Shown: positions 18,498-27,195, numbered from the stretch's first letter. The stretch is 64,000 nt of DNA from DATAOG01 sp963782885 (GCA_963782885.1 CAWALL010000018.1:18743-82742), one strand, 5' to 3'. Notes: a model not told the origin generated them from the sequence alone. A program made the numbers and translations.

Positions 18498-18749
18498 ATG
18501 AACGTCGATCTCGTGCGCATCGGCAACTCACGGGGGGTCCGGATCCCCAAGCCGATCATCGAGCAGTGCGGCTTCGGCGACCGGGTCAGCTTCGCGGTCG
18601 AGGGCGACCGGCTGATCATCGGTCCGGCCGGGGCGCCGCGCGCCGGCTGGGCGACCGCGTTTGCCGAGATGGCGGCCGCCGGCGACGACGCCCCGCTGCT
18701 GCCGGACGATCTCGGCTCGCCGTCCGCCGACGCCGCGTGGCAGTGGTAG
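18498..18749 (+). CDS. mazE: MazE-like antitoxin (AbrB/SpoVT fold)
   Basis: 83 residues. The N-terminal swapped-hairpin AbrB domain reads VRIGNSRGVRIPKPIIEQCGF and FAVEGDRLIIGP. The acidic, proline-rich C-terminus (DDAPLLPDDLGSP) is the usual toxin-binding tail. Its stop overlaps the start of the PemK/MazF gene by about 13 nt, so translation is coupled. Divergent from dctP. Confidence 0.85.
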   Translation: MNVDLVRIGNSRGVRIPKPIIEQCGFGDRVSFAVEGDRLIIGPAGAPRAGWATAFAEMAAAGDDAPLLPDDLGSPSADAAWQW

Positions 18750-19075
18750 AGCCGCCGCAGCGCTACGAGATCTGGCTGCTCGCCCCCGAACCCGCCCGCG
18801 CTGCCGGCAGCCGCGAGCCGCGGCCGGCGGTGATCGTCTCGCCCGACGAGATGAACCGGCACGTGCAGGTGGTGATCGTGGCGCCGATGACGACCGCGGC
18901 GCGCGCCTATCCGACCCGCGTGCCAGTGCACTTCGAGGGCAAGGACGGCCAGATCGCCCTCGACCAGATCCGGACCGTCGACAAGGCGTCGCTGGTGCGG
19001 TGTGCTGGCGCTTTGCCCAAAACCACCGCCCGCCAGGTCGCGGACGTGCTGGTCGAGTTGTTCGCCTACGACTGA
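18737..19075 (+). CDS. mazF: MazF/PemK-type toxin, mRNA interferase
   Basis: 112 residues of the CcdB/PemK barrel fold, a sequence-specific endoribonuclease. It includes RYEIWLLAPEPA, EPRPAVIVSPDEMN (conserved RP-x-VIVS), VVIVAPMTT and DQIRTVDKASL. Start is GTG at 18737 or at 18743; both lie inside the last codons of mazE, and there is no separate ribosome site, which fits coupling. Confidence 0.87.
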   Translation: MAVVEPPQRYEIWLLAPEPARAAGSREPRPAVIVSPDEMNRHVQVVIVAPMTTAARAYPTRVPVHFEGKDGQIALDQIRTVDKASLVRCAGALPKTTARQVADVLVELFAYD

Positions 19076-19100
19076 GCGCGCCCGGCCGCCGCCGGCGCCC

Positions 19101-19713
19101 TCATTCCCTGGGCGCGGTCTCGGCCATCGACGGCCGTTTTCCGAATGTCTCGAACCAGCCGGCGAGCTGCGGCCGGCGCGCCCGCCAGTCGTCGGCGGCG
19201 TAGCGGAAATCGAGATAGCCGAGCGCGCAGCCGATCGTGATCGTGCCGATGTCGACGGCATTGCCGAAGCTTCCGGCCTCGCCCTCGAGGGCGTCGAGCG
19301 CGCGGCCGATCTTGCCCTTCTGACCCTCGACCCACTCCGGCCAGCGGCGCGGCTCGGGCCGGAGGAAGGTCTCGTAGCGGGTGATCACGCCGGCATCGAG
19401 GATGCCATCGCCTTCGGCCTGCCGCCGGAGCGCGGTCCAGCGCGCCGGCCCGGCCGCGGGGAACATTTTGCGCTCCGCCGTGCAGGCCGTCGAGGTATTC
19501 GCAGATCACCCGCGAATTGAACAGCGCCATGCCGTCATCGGTCACCAGGCAGGGCACCTTGCCGAGCGGGTTGTCCCGGTTGACCTCGGCATCGGGCGCG
19601 ACCGGGCTGACCTTGCGCACGATCAATTCCAGTTTTTCTTTCTGTCCGGTCTCGATCGCCACCGCCATGACCTTGCGCACATAGGGCGACGCATAAGAAT
19701 AGTGCAGGCGCAT
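19101..19713 (-). pseudogene. Glutathione S-transferase family gene, one frameshift
   Basis: The N-terminal thioredoxin-like domain (LHYSYASPYVRKVMAVAIE, NPLGKVPCLVTDDG, FNSRVICEYLDG) is in one frame. The helical C-terminal domain (MFPAAGPARWTALRRQAEGDGILDAG, EGQKGKIGRALDALE, TITIGCALGYLDFRY) is in another. The break is near 19466-19474 beside an AAAA run; removing one base restores a normal GST of about 204 residues. Either an inactivated gene or a sequencing indel. Confidence 0.75.
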
Positions 19714-19882
19714 ATCCTGACCTCCTCCTCACTCCGGGCGACGCCGTCCTGGCTATGATCGCTCCGGCTCGACCCTCGGGAAACTGGTTTTCGAGGCCAC
19801 CACAGCGCCGGCAGGCCGGGAGATCTTCTCACGTCTGCTCGACCCCTCCGATCAAACGGCAACACAAAAACTCGTCGACGAC

Positions 19883-20572
19883 ATGAACGCCGTCGCCGAA
19901 GCCGATGCCGCGGTCCAGAAAGAAACCGAGTGCCCGAAGGCGCGCGACGACAAATGCGCCCGCTATACAAGCGTAGCCGCCGGCGAGAGCCCCATCAGCC
20001 TTACCATCGTCAGGCCGAAGCCTTACCCGGCACCGGCGACCAACTGCTCGATCGGGGTCTGCTATCGGCTGGCCATGCCTTACCGATTCCGTGTCGATTT
20101 CGAACGCAGCGGCTACTCCGTGGAGGAGGTCCATAGCCTGACCAACGGTATGCCGCCGATTCCGATCGACTTCGATCGGGCCATCTTCGTTACCAAGGCC
20201 ACAAGGATAGACTTCGATACCGGGATGTTGAATAAAGTCCACGTCGTGAAGCCGAGCGAGGGGCTTGAGCTTGCCTCTCTGCCGGTCAGGGTCGTGAAGG
20301 CCTTCTTTGGTGCCGTTGCTGAACTCATCCAGCTTCGTGTCAATGTTGGCACGCAGCAGCAATTGTTGGCGGCCAAAGAGTTAGAGGTCCTGAAGGCCGA
20401 GCAAGCGCTCAAAGAGGCGAAGCGCCAGCAGAAAGTGACGGAATTGGCAGCACAGGCGAACACCGCGTTGTTGATCGCGAGAAGCGATGGCCAAAATCCC
20501 GAGCGGGCGCTGCCGGGTTTCGCTAAAGCAGTGAGCGCCTCACAATCACCGCCGGCAACCCCGCCGACTTAG
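19883..20572 (+). CDS. Unknown cysteine-containing protein with C-terminal coiled coil
   Basis: 229 residues from the first ATG. The reading frame stays open for at least 40 codons upstream (GSTLGKLVFEATTAPAGREIFSRLL) without a usable start, so the N-terminus may be longer or truncated. Four cysteines lie in the first 60 residues (CPKARDDKC, CSIGVC). The middle is beta-rich. Residues 155-200 (ELIQLRVNVGTQQQLLAAKELEVLKAEQALKEA) look like a coiled coil. No family recognised. It lies 80 bp before a trypsin-like protease gene in the same direction, so the two may act together. Base composition is lower in GC than its neighbours. Confidence 0.6.
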   Translation: MNAVAEADAAVQKETECPKARDDKCARYTSVAAGESPISLTIVRPKPYPAPATNCSIGVCYRLAMPYRFRVDFERSGYSVEEVHSLTNGMPPIPIDFDRAIFVTKATRIDFDTGMLNKVHVVKPSEGLELASLPVRVVKAFFGAVAELIQLRVNVGTQQQLLAAKELEVLKAEQALKEAKRQQKVTELAAQANTALLIARSDGQNPERALPGFAKAVSASQSPPATPPT

Positions 20573-20607
20573 GACGGGACGGGTTCCCCACGCGTGGAGC
20601 CAAGCGA

Positions 20608-20646
20608 GCCAGGAACGGGGGAGCCAGGCGCGCCAGGAACGGGGGA
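20608..20646 (+). repeat. 15-bp direct repeat before the protease gene
   Basis: GCCAGGAACGGGGGA occurs at 20608-20622 and 20632-20646, with part-copies between. The second copy supplies the GGGGGAGAGGG ribosome-binding stretch of the protease gene at 20653. Confidence 0.6.
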
Positions 20647-20652
20647 GAGGGA

Positions 20653-21633
20653 ATGACCAGGCCGAAGAAACGGGACACCAACGCGCTGGCGAGGTCGCGC
20701 ACCCACGGCAAGCCGTACCGCGAGACCTGGACGCTCGGCAACGGCGGGCTCGCCGACATCGAGATGAAGGACGGGTTCCCGGATCATCCGACTCCGCTCC
20801 AGTCGAACCGGCTGCACCGGAGCTGGATGGTCGAGGCGAATGGCGGTGGGCTTGTCGAGCCTGCGATCTTGCTCGATCGCCAACGCGCGATGACGCTGGG
20901 GCTCAAATCGAGTTTGGTAGTCCCCGCAACGAACCCAAGAGCGCCCGTACATGAGGCGGTGTTCGGACGCGATGACGACTGGCGCCGGCAGGAGGACACC
21001 GCATCCCCACCATGGAGAGCAGTCTGCTATCTTGAGATAAAGGGGAAATCTGGCAGAGGACAGGGGACCGGATGGATGATCTCGCCCGACCTGCTCGTCA
21101 CGGCCGGTCATTGCATCTACGATGCTAACTACGGCGGCGACGGCAAGGCCACGGAAATCGTGGCCTACCCGGGTCGGAACAGCAGCAACTTCCCCTATCA
21201 ACCGGTCGCCTGCGAGGTGGCAGATGCTCATCCGAGCTACGGCGAAGGCACCAATCCAGGGTATGACATCGGCATCCTCAAACTGAACCGCAAGATCGGC
21301 ATCGAGATCGGCTGGTTCGGTCTCGCGGTCTACGATCTCCAGCACGCGATGAAGTGCCTTGTGAATTTAGGCGGCTATCCGACCACCAAGACACCGCAGG
21401 GCTCGATGTGGAAAGACGCGGGCCGCATAGAAAGCGGTGATCAGCATTTCTTCTATTACTACATTGACACAGAAAAAGGAATGAGCGGTGCCCCGGTCTT
21501 CTGGAGCGACGGCCAGCAGCGACTGGCGTTGGCGGTGCATACAACCTGGGACCCGGCGAAAAACATAAATGGGGGCGTTAGAATTACCAACGAGATTATG
21601 GATTGGATCGAGAGCATCAAACGGGCGGCCTAG
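20653..21633 (+). CDS. Trypsin-like serine protease without signal peptide
   Basis: 326 residues. The S1 (V8/Glu-endopeptidase-like) fold begins near residue 120 and holds the triad: LLVTAGHCIYD (His153), NPGYDIGILKL (Asp205), GMSGAPVFW (Ser278). The first 115 residues form an uncharacterised polar leader without hydrophobic signal, so the enzyme is probably cytosolic unless exported another way. Such signal-less proteases occur in bacterial conflict and regulated-proteolysis systems; that role is inferred. The ATG at 20653 has GGGGGAGAGGG just upstream. It follows the coiled-coil gene. Confidence 0.8.
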   Translation: MTRPKKRDTNALARSRTHGKPYRETWTLGNGGLADIEMKDGFPDHPTPLQSNRLHRSWMVEANGGGLVEPAILLDRQRAMTLGLKSSLVVPATNPRAPVHEAVFGRDDDWRRQEDTASPPWRAVCYLEIKGKSGRGQGTGWMISPDLLVTAGHCIYDANYGGDGKATEIVAYPGRNSSNFPYQPVACEVADAHPSYGEGTNPGYDIGILKLNRKIGIEIGWFGLAVYDLQHAMKCLVNLGGYPTTKTPQGSMWKDAGRIESGDQHFFYYYIDTEKGMSGAPVFWSDGQQRLALAVHTTWDPAKNINGGVRITNEIMDWIESIKRAA

Positions 21634-21909
21634 GGCGGAAGCGCCGGCTCTCCGGGAGACGAACAGTCCGCTGGCGACTGCCTCTTACTTGCCGGAAGGC
21701 GCTCGGCGCCGCCGGTGTCGGGCGCCCCGAAGCACCGGCTCGCTTTTGCATTGTGTCGCGGTCGACCGGATCGAGCAGCTTCGTCAGGCAGTGTCCACGC
21801 TCACAGGCATCTCGACTTGGCCAAGAGGCCGAGGTCATCGCCGTCTGAGGGACCGGTGATGCGTCCGACAATCGCTGACCCAGCCAGCGCAACTTCGTGG
21901 TCCGCCTCC
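21634..21909. other. Gene-poor stretch left of the IS66 element
   Basis: No supported gene. Overlapping short frames here do not resemble known families. The minus frame ending near 21801 (IETEADHEVALAGSAIVG) reads through the IS66 insertion point when the element is removed, but has no start codon and meets a stop soon upstream. It may be a remnant. Confidence 0.4.
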
Positions 21910-21969
21910 GTCTCAATGTAAGCCTCCGGTGACGGCCGCGGTGCGAATGGGTTGACGGGAGTTCCGATG

Positions 21970-23616
21970 TCAGGCGGCGATCGATGAAGGGGCCGGCCGC
22001 CACGCCCAGGGCAGAAGCGCGGGCAGCCGCGACATAGGCAGGTCGGCGATGCGGGCGAGGACATCCGCGAGCCAGGCCTGCGGGTCGACGTCGTTGAGCT
22101 TGGCGGTGGTGATCAGCGTGTACATGAAGGCGGTCCTGTCGCCCCCGCGCTCGGAGCCGCAGAACAGCCATGACTTGCGCCCGAGAGCCACACCGCGCAG
22201 GCTGCGCTCGGCGGCGTTGTTGCTGAGGCAGATCCGGCCGTCCTCGAGGAAGCGGGCGAAGCGGTCCCAGCGCTTGAGCATGTAGTCCATCGCCTGGGCG
22301 ACGCTCGCGTGACGGGAGAGACGCTCGCGCTCGCTGCGCATCCAGGTCTCGAGATCGGCGACCAGTGGTGCCACCTCTGCGCGGCGCACGGCGAGACGGG
22401 TGGCGCGGTCGGCGCCGTTGATCGTACGCTCGAGATCGAAGATCTCATCGATCCGCCTCACCGCCTCGAGCGCCAGCGGGGAGATCGGCTTGGCGTCCTT
22501 ACCGCACCGCGCGTTGGCGGCGATGTCGGCAAGCTCGAAGAACTTGCGCCGGCCATGGGCCCAACATAGCGCCTCGGTCACCGCGCGCGGCGGGCGATCG
22601 GCCTCGTACAGGGCCCCGAAGCCCGCATAGGCATCGGCCTGCAGCACGCCGGCCCATCCTTCCAGGTGCCGCTTCGGATGCTCGCCACGGCGATTGCGCG
22701 AGAACTGGAACAGCGCGGCCGGCGGCGCGCTACCGCCGAACGGACGGTCGTCGCGGACGTAGACCCAAAGCCGGCCCTTGTCGGTCTTGCCCTTGGCCAG
22801 CACCGGCACCGGCGTGTCGTCGCCATGAAGACGCTCGGCCGCCAGGACATGGGCCTCGATCAACGCGTGCAAGGGCGCGAGCGCGACGGCGCACGCGCCC
22901 ACCTGGTCGGCGAGCGTCGACAGGCTGAGCTCGACGCCCTCGCGGGCATAGCGCTCCGCCTGCCGGTTGAGCGGCTGATGCTGGCCGAACTTCTCGAACA
23001 GGATCATCGCCAGCAGGCTCGGGCCCGCCCAACCCCGCGACGTCGGGTGGAAGGGAGCCGGCGGTTGGGTGATCCGCTCGCAGTCCCGGCAGGTGAACTT
23101 CTCGCGCACGGTCTGGACCACCTTCCACTGGCGCGGGACGACTTCCAGCGTCTCGGTGACGTCCTCGCCGAGCTTCGCGATCCGCCCGGAGCCGCAGCAG
23201 CCGCAGGTGGCGGGCGCTTCGATCACCACGCGCTCGCGCGGCAGATGCTCAGGAAACGGCTTACGAACCCGGCGCCGGCGCGTGAATGTGCGCACGGGCG
23301 TCGAAGCCCGCGCCGCGGCCTGCTCGGCCCTGAGCTCGTCTTCGGTGGCGGTCGCCTCGAGCTCCTCGAGCTGCAGCTCGAGCTGGTCGAGGAGCCGAGC
23401 CTTGCGCTCCGACTTCTGACCATGGAGCTCGCGCCGCAGCTTCAGGATCTCGAGCTTGAGGGCTGCGATCACGGCTTCGCTGCTGGCCAGCACCGCCTGC
23501 GCTCGGGTCGCCTCCGCAACCGCGCGCGTAGCCTCGGTCTCGGCCGCCTGGGCCCGCGCCTCGGCGGCGGCGAGCGCCGCGCGCAAGGCATCGAGATCTT
23601 CTCGATCCGCCGCCAT
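21970..23616 (-). CDS. tnpC: IS66 transposase TnpC
   Basis: 548 residues, the catalytic transposase. An N-terminal leucine-zipper-like coiled coil (residues about 10-95) leads to a zinc-binding region (CGCCGSG and CRDCERI). The DDE core follows: ERLHGDDTPVPV, VLQADAYAGF and SNNAAERSLRG. CWAHGRRKFFELA is a family signature. Full length for the family. Confidence 0.95.
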   Translation of the reverse strand: MAADREDLDALRAALAAAEARAQAAETEATRAVAEATRAQAVLASSEAVIAALKLEILKLRRELHGQKSERKARLLDQLELQLEELEATATEDELRAEQAAARASTPVRTFTRRRRVRKPFPEHLPRERVVIEAPATCGCCGSGRIAKLGEDVTETLEVVPRQWKVVQTVREKFTCRDCERITQPPAPFHPTSRGWAGPSLLAMILFEKFGQHQPLNRQAERYAREGVELSLSTLADQVGACAVALAPLHALIEAHVLAAERLHGDDTPVPVLAKGKTDKGRLWVYVRDDRPFGGSAPPAALFQFSRNRRGEHPKRHLEGWAGVLQADAYAGFGALYEADRPPRAVTEALCWAHGRRKFFELADIAANARCGKDAKPISPLALEAVRRIDEIFDLERTINGADRATRLAVRRAEVAPLVADLETWMRSERERLSRHASVAQAMDYMLKRWDRFARFLEDGRICLSNNAAERSLRGVALGRKSWLFCGSERGGDRTAFMYTLITTAKLNDVDPQAWLADVLARIADLPMSRLPALLPWAWRPAPSSIAA

Positions 23617-23682
23617 GACTTCGATTGTACACGATGAGCCAAAGATGTCGAAGTCAAAGTGAAGGTATCGGCGCCTTTCCTG

Positions 23683-24030
23683 TCATCCTGCCTTCAACGG
23701 ACGCCAGGTCCTCTGCGGATTCCTCCAATCAATCCCTTCGAGCAGATAGCCGAGCTGTGCCGGTGTGATCGCGACGACACCATTGGTCGGCGACGGCCAG
23801 AGGAAGCGACCCCGCTCCAGGCGCTTGGCGTAGAGCGAGAAGCCGAGCCCGTCGTGCCAGAGAATCTTGATCAAGTCACCTCGGCGGCCACGAAAGGCAA
23901 AGACATCGCCCGCGTGCGGGTCGCGACCAAGGTTCTGCTGCACCTGCAACGCCAGGCTGTTCATGCCGCGGCGCATGTCGGTCACGCCCGCCGCCAACCA
24001 CACCCGCACCCCCGCCGGCACCGGGATCAT
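23683..24030 (-). CDS. tnpB: IS66 accessory protein TnpB
   Basis: 115 residues, the standard length. It reads VRVWLAAGVTDMRRGMNSLALQVQ, FAFRGRRGDLIKILWHDGLGFSLYAKRLERG and the terminal LLEGIDWRNPQ, all family signatures (IS66 Orf2). The ATG at 24030 overlaps the tnpA stop by 4 nt (ATGA). Required together with TnpA and TnpC for transposition of IS66 elements. Confidence 0.95.
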   Translation of the reverse strand: MIPVPAGVRVWLAAGVTDMRRGMNSLALQVQQNLGRDPHAGDVFAFRGRRGDLIKILWHDGLGFSLYAKRLERGRFLWPSPTNGVVAITPAQLGYLLEGIDWRNPQRTWRPLKAG

Positions 24031-24425
24031 GCGCGCGCCACCACCGCCAGCACCCGAACCAGCGCCGCCTCGTCGACGTCCGCGCCCGCCAACACGCGAT
24101 ATCCATTCGGCGTGACGATCTCGATCCGGCTTGGCACCGGCGCTGGAGCGGGGCGCTCGTCGACCACCACCGCCGGCACGAAGCCGCCCGGCGCCGCATC
24201 GACCAGCGCGCCGGCACGGTAGACCTTGCGCCACGCGAACAGCAACGAGGGCGAGATCCCGTGGCGCCGCGCCGTCGCCGAGGCCTGGCGCCAGCCGGCA
24301 AAGCTCTCCTCGACGATCCGCAGCTTCGCCTCGGCCGACCACCGCCGGCGCCGCCCGAGCTCCACCACCTCGAGCCGCTGAACCTGCGCACTGTCCTTAC
24401 GCCTATCCATAAGGACAGTCCGCAC
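24027..24425 (-). CDS. tnpA: IS66 accessory protein TnpA
   Basis: 132 residues. A helix-turn-helix of the transposase IS3/IS911 type: RRRRWSAEAKLRIVEESFAGWRQASATARRHGISPSLLFAWRK. The C-terminal part ends DEAALVRVLAVVARA. First gene of the IS66 operon; its stop overlaps tnpB. Confidence 0.93.
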   Translation of the reverse strand: MRTVLMDRRKDSAQVQRLEVVELGRRRRWSAEAKLRIVEESFAGWRQASATARRHGISPSLLFAWRKVYRAGALVDAAPGGFVPAVVVDERPAPAPVPSRIEIVTPNGYRVLAGADVDEAALVRVLAVVARA

Positions 24426-24577
24426 CCCACCGCCTGCTACCGCAAGGCGGCCCTCACCGCAGGGTTACGTCTCAATCCGCTGAAGGTCTCATGCTGGACA
24501 CTCTCAGGTCAGGCCCCATCATGGCTCCGGTGGGTGCCGAGTTACGGATCGCAACCGCGCCACTAGTGATCCAAGCT

Positions 24578-25879
24578 TTAGCCGAAGGCTTCGTCCACGA
24601 GCGGGTAGGTGGAAAGGATTTCGGCGCCGGTCGGCGTGATCAGCACCTGCTGCTCGAGCTTGACGCCGTCGGGGCCGCCCTCCTCGCCGATGTAGCTCTC
24701 GATGCAGATCGTCATGCCGGCCTCGAGCAGGCCGTCGTAGCCGCTCGCTTCGGCGTCCTCGGGGTAGTAGATCGCCGGGTATTCGTCGCACAGGCCGACG
24801 CCGTGGGCGATCACCGAGTAGCGATTCGCCCGGTAGCGCTCCGGCAGCCGGAACGCCTTCTCGGAGAACTCGCGAAAGCCGAGGCCGGGGCGGACCAGCT
24901 CCAGATTGTAGGCGATCTGGGCGCGGGCGAGCCGGAACAGATCGCGCTGCCGCTCGGTCGGCCGCTGGTCGCCGCACAGCCAAGTTCGGGAAATATCGGC
25001 GCAATAGCCGTAGGGGCCGATCATATCGGTGTCGAAGCCGACCAGGTCGCCCGCCTGGATCGCGCGGCTGCTGCATTCCTGGAACCACGGATTGGTGCGC
25101 GGGCCGGAGGCGAGCAGCCGGGTCTCGATCCATTCGCCGCCGCGCTTGACGTTCTCGGCGTGCAGATGCGCCCAGAGCTCCTGCTCGGTGATGCCGGGCC
25201 GAAGCTCGGCGCGCATCACGGCCATCGCCGCCTCGCAGGCCGCGATCGCGCAGCGCATGGCCCTGATCTCGTGCTCGGACTTGAGCGCGCGCGCCTGCTC
25301 CATCACCTCCTGGCCGTCACGCAGGCGCAGGCCCTCGGCCTCGAGCGCGATGATGCCCGCCCGGTCCGCCTTGTCGACCGCGAGCCGTCGGTTGCCGCCG
25401 CCATGGGCGCTCACGAGCGCGGCGATCTCGACCGCCCAGCGCCGGGCGTGCTCGGCCACCCGCGTGCCGCTGTTGAAATAGTACCAGGCGCGGGCCGGCC
25501 GGACCTCGTCGATCAGCTCCAGATGCGCGGACAGGTGCGCGCAGCCGTGGAAGTCGAACAGGATCACCGGGCCCTCGGTCGCGACGAAGGCGTAGCGGGC
25601 CGGGTTGTGCAGGCACCAGACCTGCATGTTGGCGGCGTCGGTCGCGTAGCGGAGATTGACCGGATCGGCGATCACGATCCCGGCGCAGTCATGGCGCACG
25701 AGCTGCTGGCGGAGCCGGCCGAGGCGCGCTGCCCGGAGCGCCCGCAGGTCGGGCACTTCGAGGCCGCGCGCCCGCCATTCCCCGAGCGCCAGCCGGCCGG
25801 GCCCGAGGTCGCCGAACGAGCCGCCGCTCCGGTGCCGTGCAGCCTCGACGATCTTGGAGCGATAGCGGGGTAGCGTCAT
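24578..25879 (-). CDS. M24 family metalloenzyme, DddP-like (candidate DMSP lyase)
   Basis: 433 residues, with a creatinase N-terminal domain and a pita-bread C-terminal domain. As I recall the DddP DMSP lyases of roseobacters, it shares their extended signatures: LALGEWRARGL, NLRYATDAANMQVW, SAHGGGNRRLAVDK, NVKRGGEWIETRLLASGPR, NPWFQEC and HGVGLCDEYP. Candidate metal ligands are Asp283, Asp285, Asp295, His359, Glu394 and Glu409, and Asp365 in GLCDE matches the proposed DddP catalytic Asp. DddP cleaves dimethylsulfoniopropionate to DMS and acrylate. Less specific DddP-like peptidases exist in many alphaproteobacteria, so the activity is inferred. No other DMSP gene is beside it. Confidence 0.75.
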   Translation of the reverse strand: MTLPRYRSKIVEAARHRSGGSFGDLGPGRLALGEWRARGLEVPDLRALRAARLGRLRQQLVRHDCAGIVIADPVNLRYATDAANMQVWCLHNPARYAFVATEGPVILFDFHGCAHLSAHLELIDEVRPARAWYYFNSGTRVAEHARRWAVEIAALVSAHGGGNRRLAVDKADRAGIIALEAEGLRLRDGQEVMEQARALKSEHEIRAMRCAIAACEAAMAVMRAELRPGITEQELWAHLHAENVKRGGEWIETRLLASGPRTNPWFQECSSRAIQAGDLVGFDTDMIGPYGYCADISRTWLCGDQRPTERQRDLFRLARAQIAYNLELVRPGLGFREFSEKAFRLPERYRANRYSVIAHGVGLCDEYPAIYYPEDAEASGYDGLLEAGMTICIESYIGEEGGPDGVKLEQQVLITPTGAEILSTYPLVDEAFG

Positions 25880-26049
25880 GCCGCACCTCGAGCCATTTGC
25901 GGCGCGCCCCAGCCAGGACGCCTGGACCCGCCGCGGATAGGCCGAAGACCGTAAGCCAAAGCGATCGAACGCGCCATTGAGGTTTGTCGTTCCGGCCCAG
26001 CGTTGTAAGAGGTGGTCGGGCAGGCGGCGGCAACACTGGCGACAAGCAG

Positions 26050-27195
26050 ATGGCGAAGACGATTGGCATTCTGACCGCGGGCGGCGACAGCCCGGGGCTG
26101 AACGCGGCGATCCGCGGCGTCGGCAAGGCGGCGCTCGGCGCCTACGGCATGCACGTGATCGGATTTCGCGACGGCTTCCGCGGCCTGATGGAGAACCGGA
26201 CCTCGCCGCTGACCCGCTCCGAGCTGTCCGGGATCCTGACCGTCGGCGGCACGATCCTCGGCACCTCGCGCGACAAGCCGAAGAGCATGCCGATCGGCGG
26301 CAAGACCATGGATATGACCGATGTCATGGTCGAGACCTACCGCAAGCACCACCTCGACGGCCTGGTCTGCCTCGGCGGCGGCGGCACCGCCAAGAACGCG
26401 TTCGCGCTGCTCGAGAAGGGCCTGAACGTAATCACGCTGCCCAAGACGATCGACAACGACGTCGCGATGACCGACACCAGCTTCGGGTTCGACACCGCGC
26501 TCGGGATCGCGACCGACGCGATCGACCGGCTGCACAGCACCGCCCACAGCCACCACCGGATCGTGGTGATCGAGCTCATGGGCCACAACGCCGGCTGGCT
26601 GGCGCTCGGCGCCGGCATCGCGGGCGGCGCCGACGTCATCCTGATCCCGGAGATCCCCTACGACGTCGAGGCGGTGGCCGAGGCGATCCGCCAGCGCTCG
26701 CGCACCGGCAGCCGGTTCAGCATCGTCGCGGTTTCGGAAGGTGCCATGCCCAGGCAGCACGCCCAGGCCTTGCAGAAGGCCGAGGACATCCTGGCCAAGG
26801 TCAGGGGCAAGACCAAGGACAAGCGCGCCGCCACGCGCAAGACCAAGGCCAAGACCACGGTCGCCGAGATCAAGGCGCAGCTCGGCAACCGGACGCTCGA
26901 GCTCGCCCAGCAGCTGGAGGGCCTGACCGGGCTCGAGGGCCGGGTCACGATCCTCGGCCACCTGCAGCGGGGCGGCACGCCCTCGGCGGCCGACCGCCTG
27001 CTCGCGACCCGGCTCGGGACCGCCTGCGCGGCGCTGGTCAACGATGGCGCCTTCGGGGTCATGGTCGCGGCCCGCGGCGACGGCGCCCAGCCGGTGCAGC
27101 TCGCCGAGGTCGTGGGCAAACGCAAGACCGTGCCGCTCGACCACCCCTGGCTGCGCTGCGCCCGCGACATCGGCGTCTGCCTCGGCGACGGGTGA
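26050..27195 (+). CDS. 6-phosphofructokinase, group III type
   Basis: 381 residues. Phosphorylates fructose 6-phosphate to the 1,6-bisphosphate in glycolysis. It starts MAKTIGILTAGGDSPGLNAAIRG. The phosphoryl-donor loop is LGGGGT (109-113) and the catalytic motif is PKTIDND (131-137, Asp135 the probable base). MGHNAGWLA and GHLQRGGTPSA complete the site. Gly at the position often Asp in PPi enzymes suggests ATP; Lys before TIDND is the residue found in PPi-dependent and group III enzymes. A Lys-rich insertion (about 253-285) is unusual. The ATG at 26050 fits the family start. Confidence 0.88.
   Translation: MAKTIGILTAGGDSPGLNAAIRGVGKAALGAYGMHVIGFRDGFRGLMENRTSPLTRSELSGILTVGGTILGTSRDKPKSMPIGGKTMDMTDVMVETYRKHHLDGLVCLGGGGTAKNAFALLEKGLNVITLPKTIDNDVAMTDTSFGFDTALGIATDAIDRLHSTAHSHHRIVVIELMGHNAGWLALGAGIAGGADVILIPEIPYDVEAVAEAIRQRSRTGSRFSIVAVSEGAMPRQHAQALQKAEDILAKVRGKTKDKRAATRKTKAKTTVAEIKAQLGNRTLELAQQLEGLTGLEGRVTILGHLQRGGTPSAADRLLATRLGTACAALVNDGAFGVMVAARGDGAQPVQLAEVVGKRKTVPLDHPWLRCARDIGVCLGDG

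Larger units (their letters stand above)
21918..24468 (-). mobile_element. IS66 family insertion sequence (tnpA-tnpB-tnpC), complete
   Basis: A 2551-bp element. The ends match as inverted repeats of about 28 bp with few mismatches, both starting GTAA and sharing CCT, CGGTGA and GGCCGC blocks in register. The left end begins at 21918 and the right end is at 24468. Both are flanked by a perfect 8-bp duplication GTCTCAAT (21910-21917 and 24469-24476), the size known for IS66. All three genes are open and in order on the minus strand, so the copy looks recent and probably functional. Confidence 0.93.

Noticed and set aside
21801..22064. Minus frame reading IETEADHEVALAG across the IS66 edge
   Set aside because: After removing the IS66 element the frame meets a stop within a few codons upstream and has no start, so no gene can be claimed.
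24550..24580. Cluster of cloning-type restriction sites (ACTAGTGATC then AAGCTT)
   Set aside because: Short and imperfect compared with vector polylinkers; it sits in continuous genomic context and is most likely chance.
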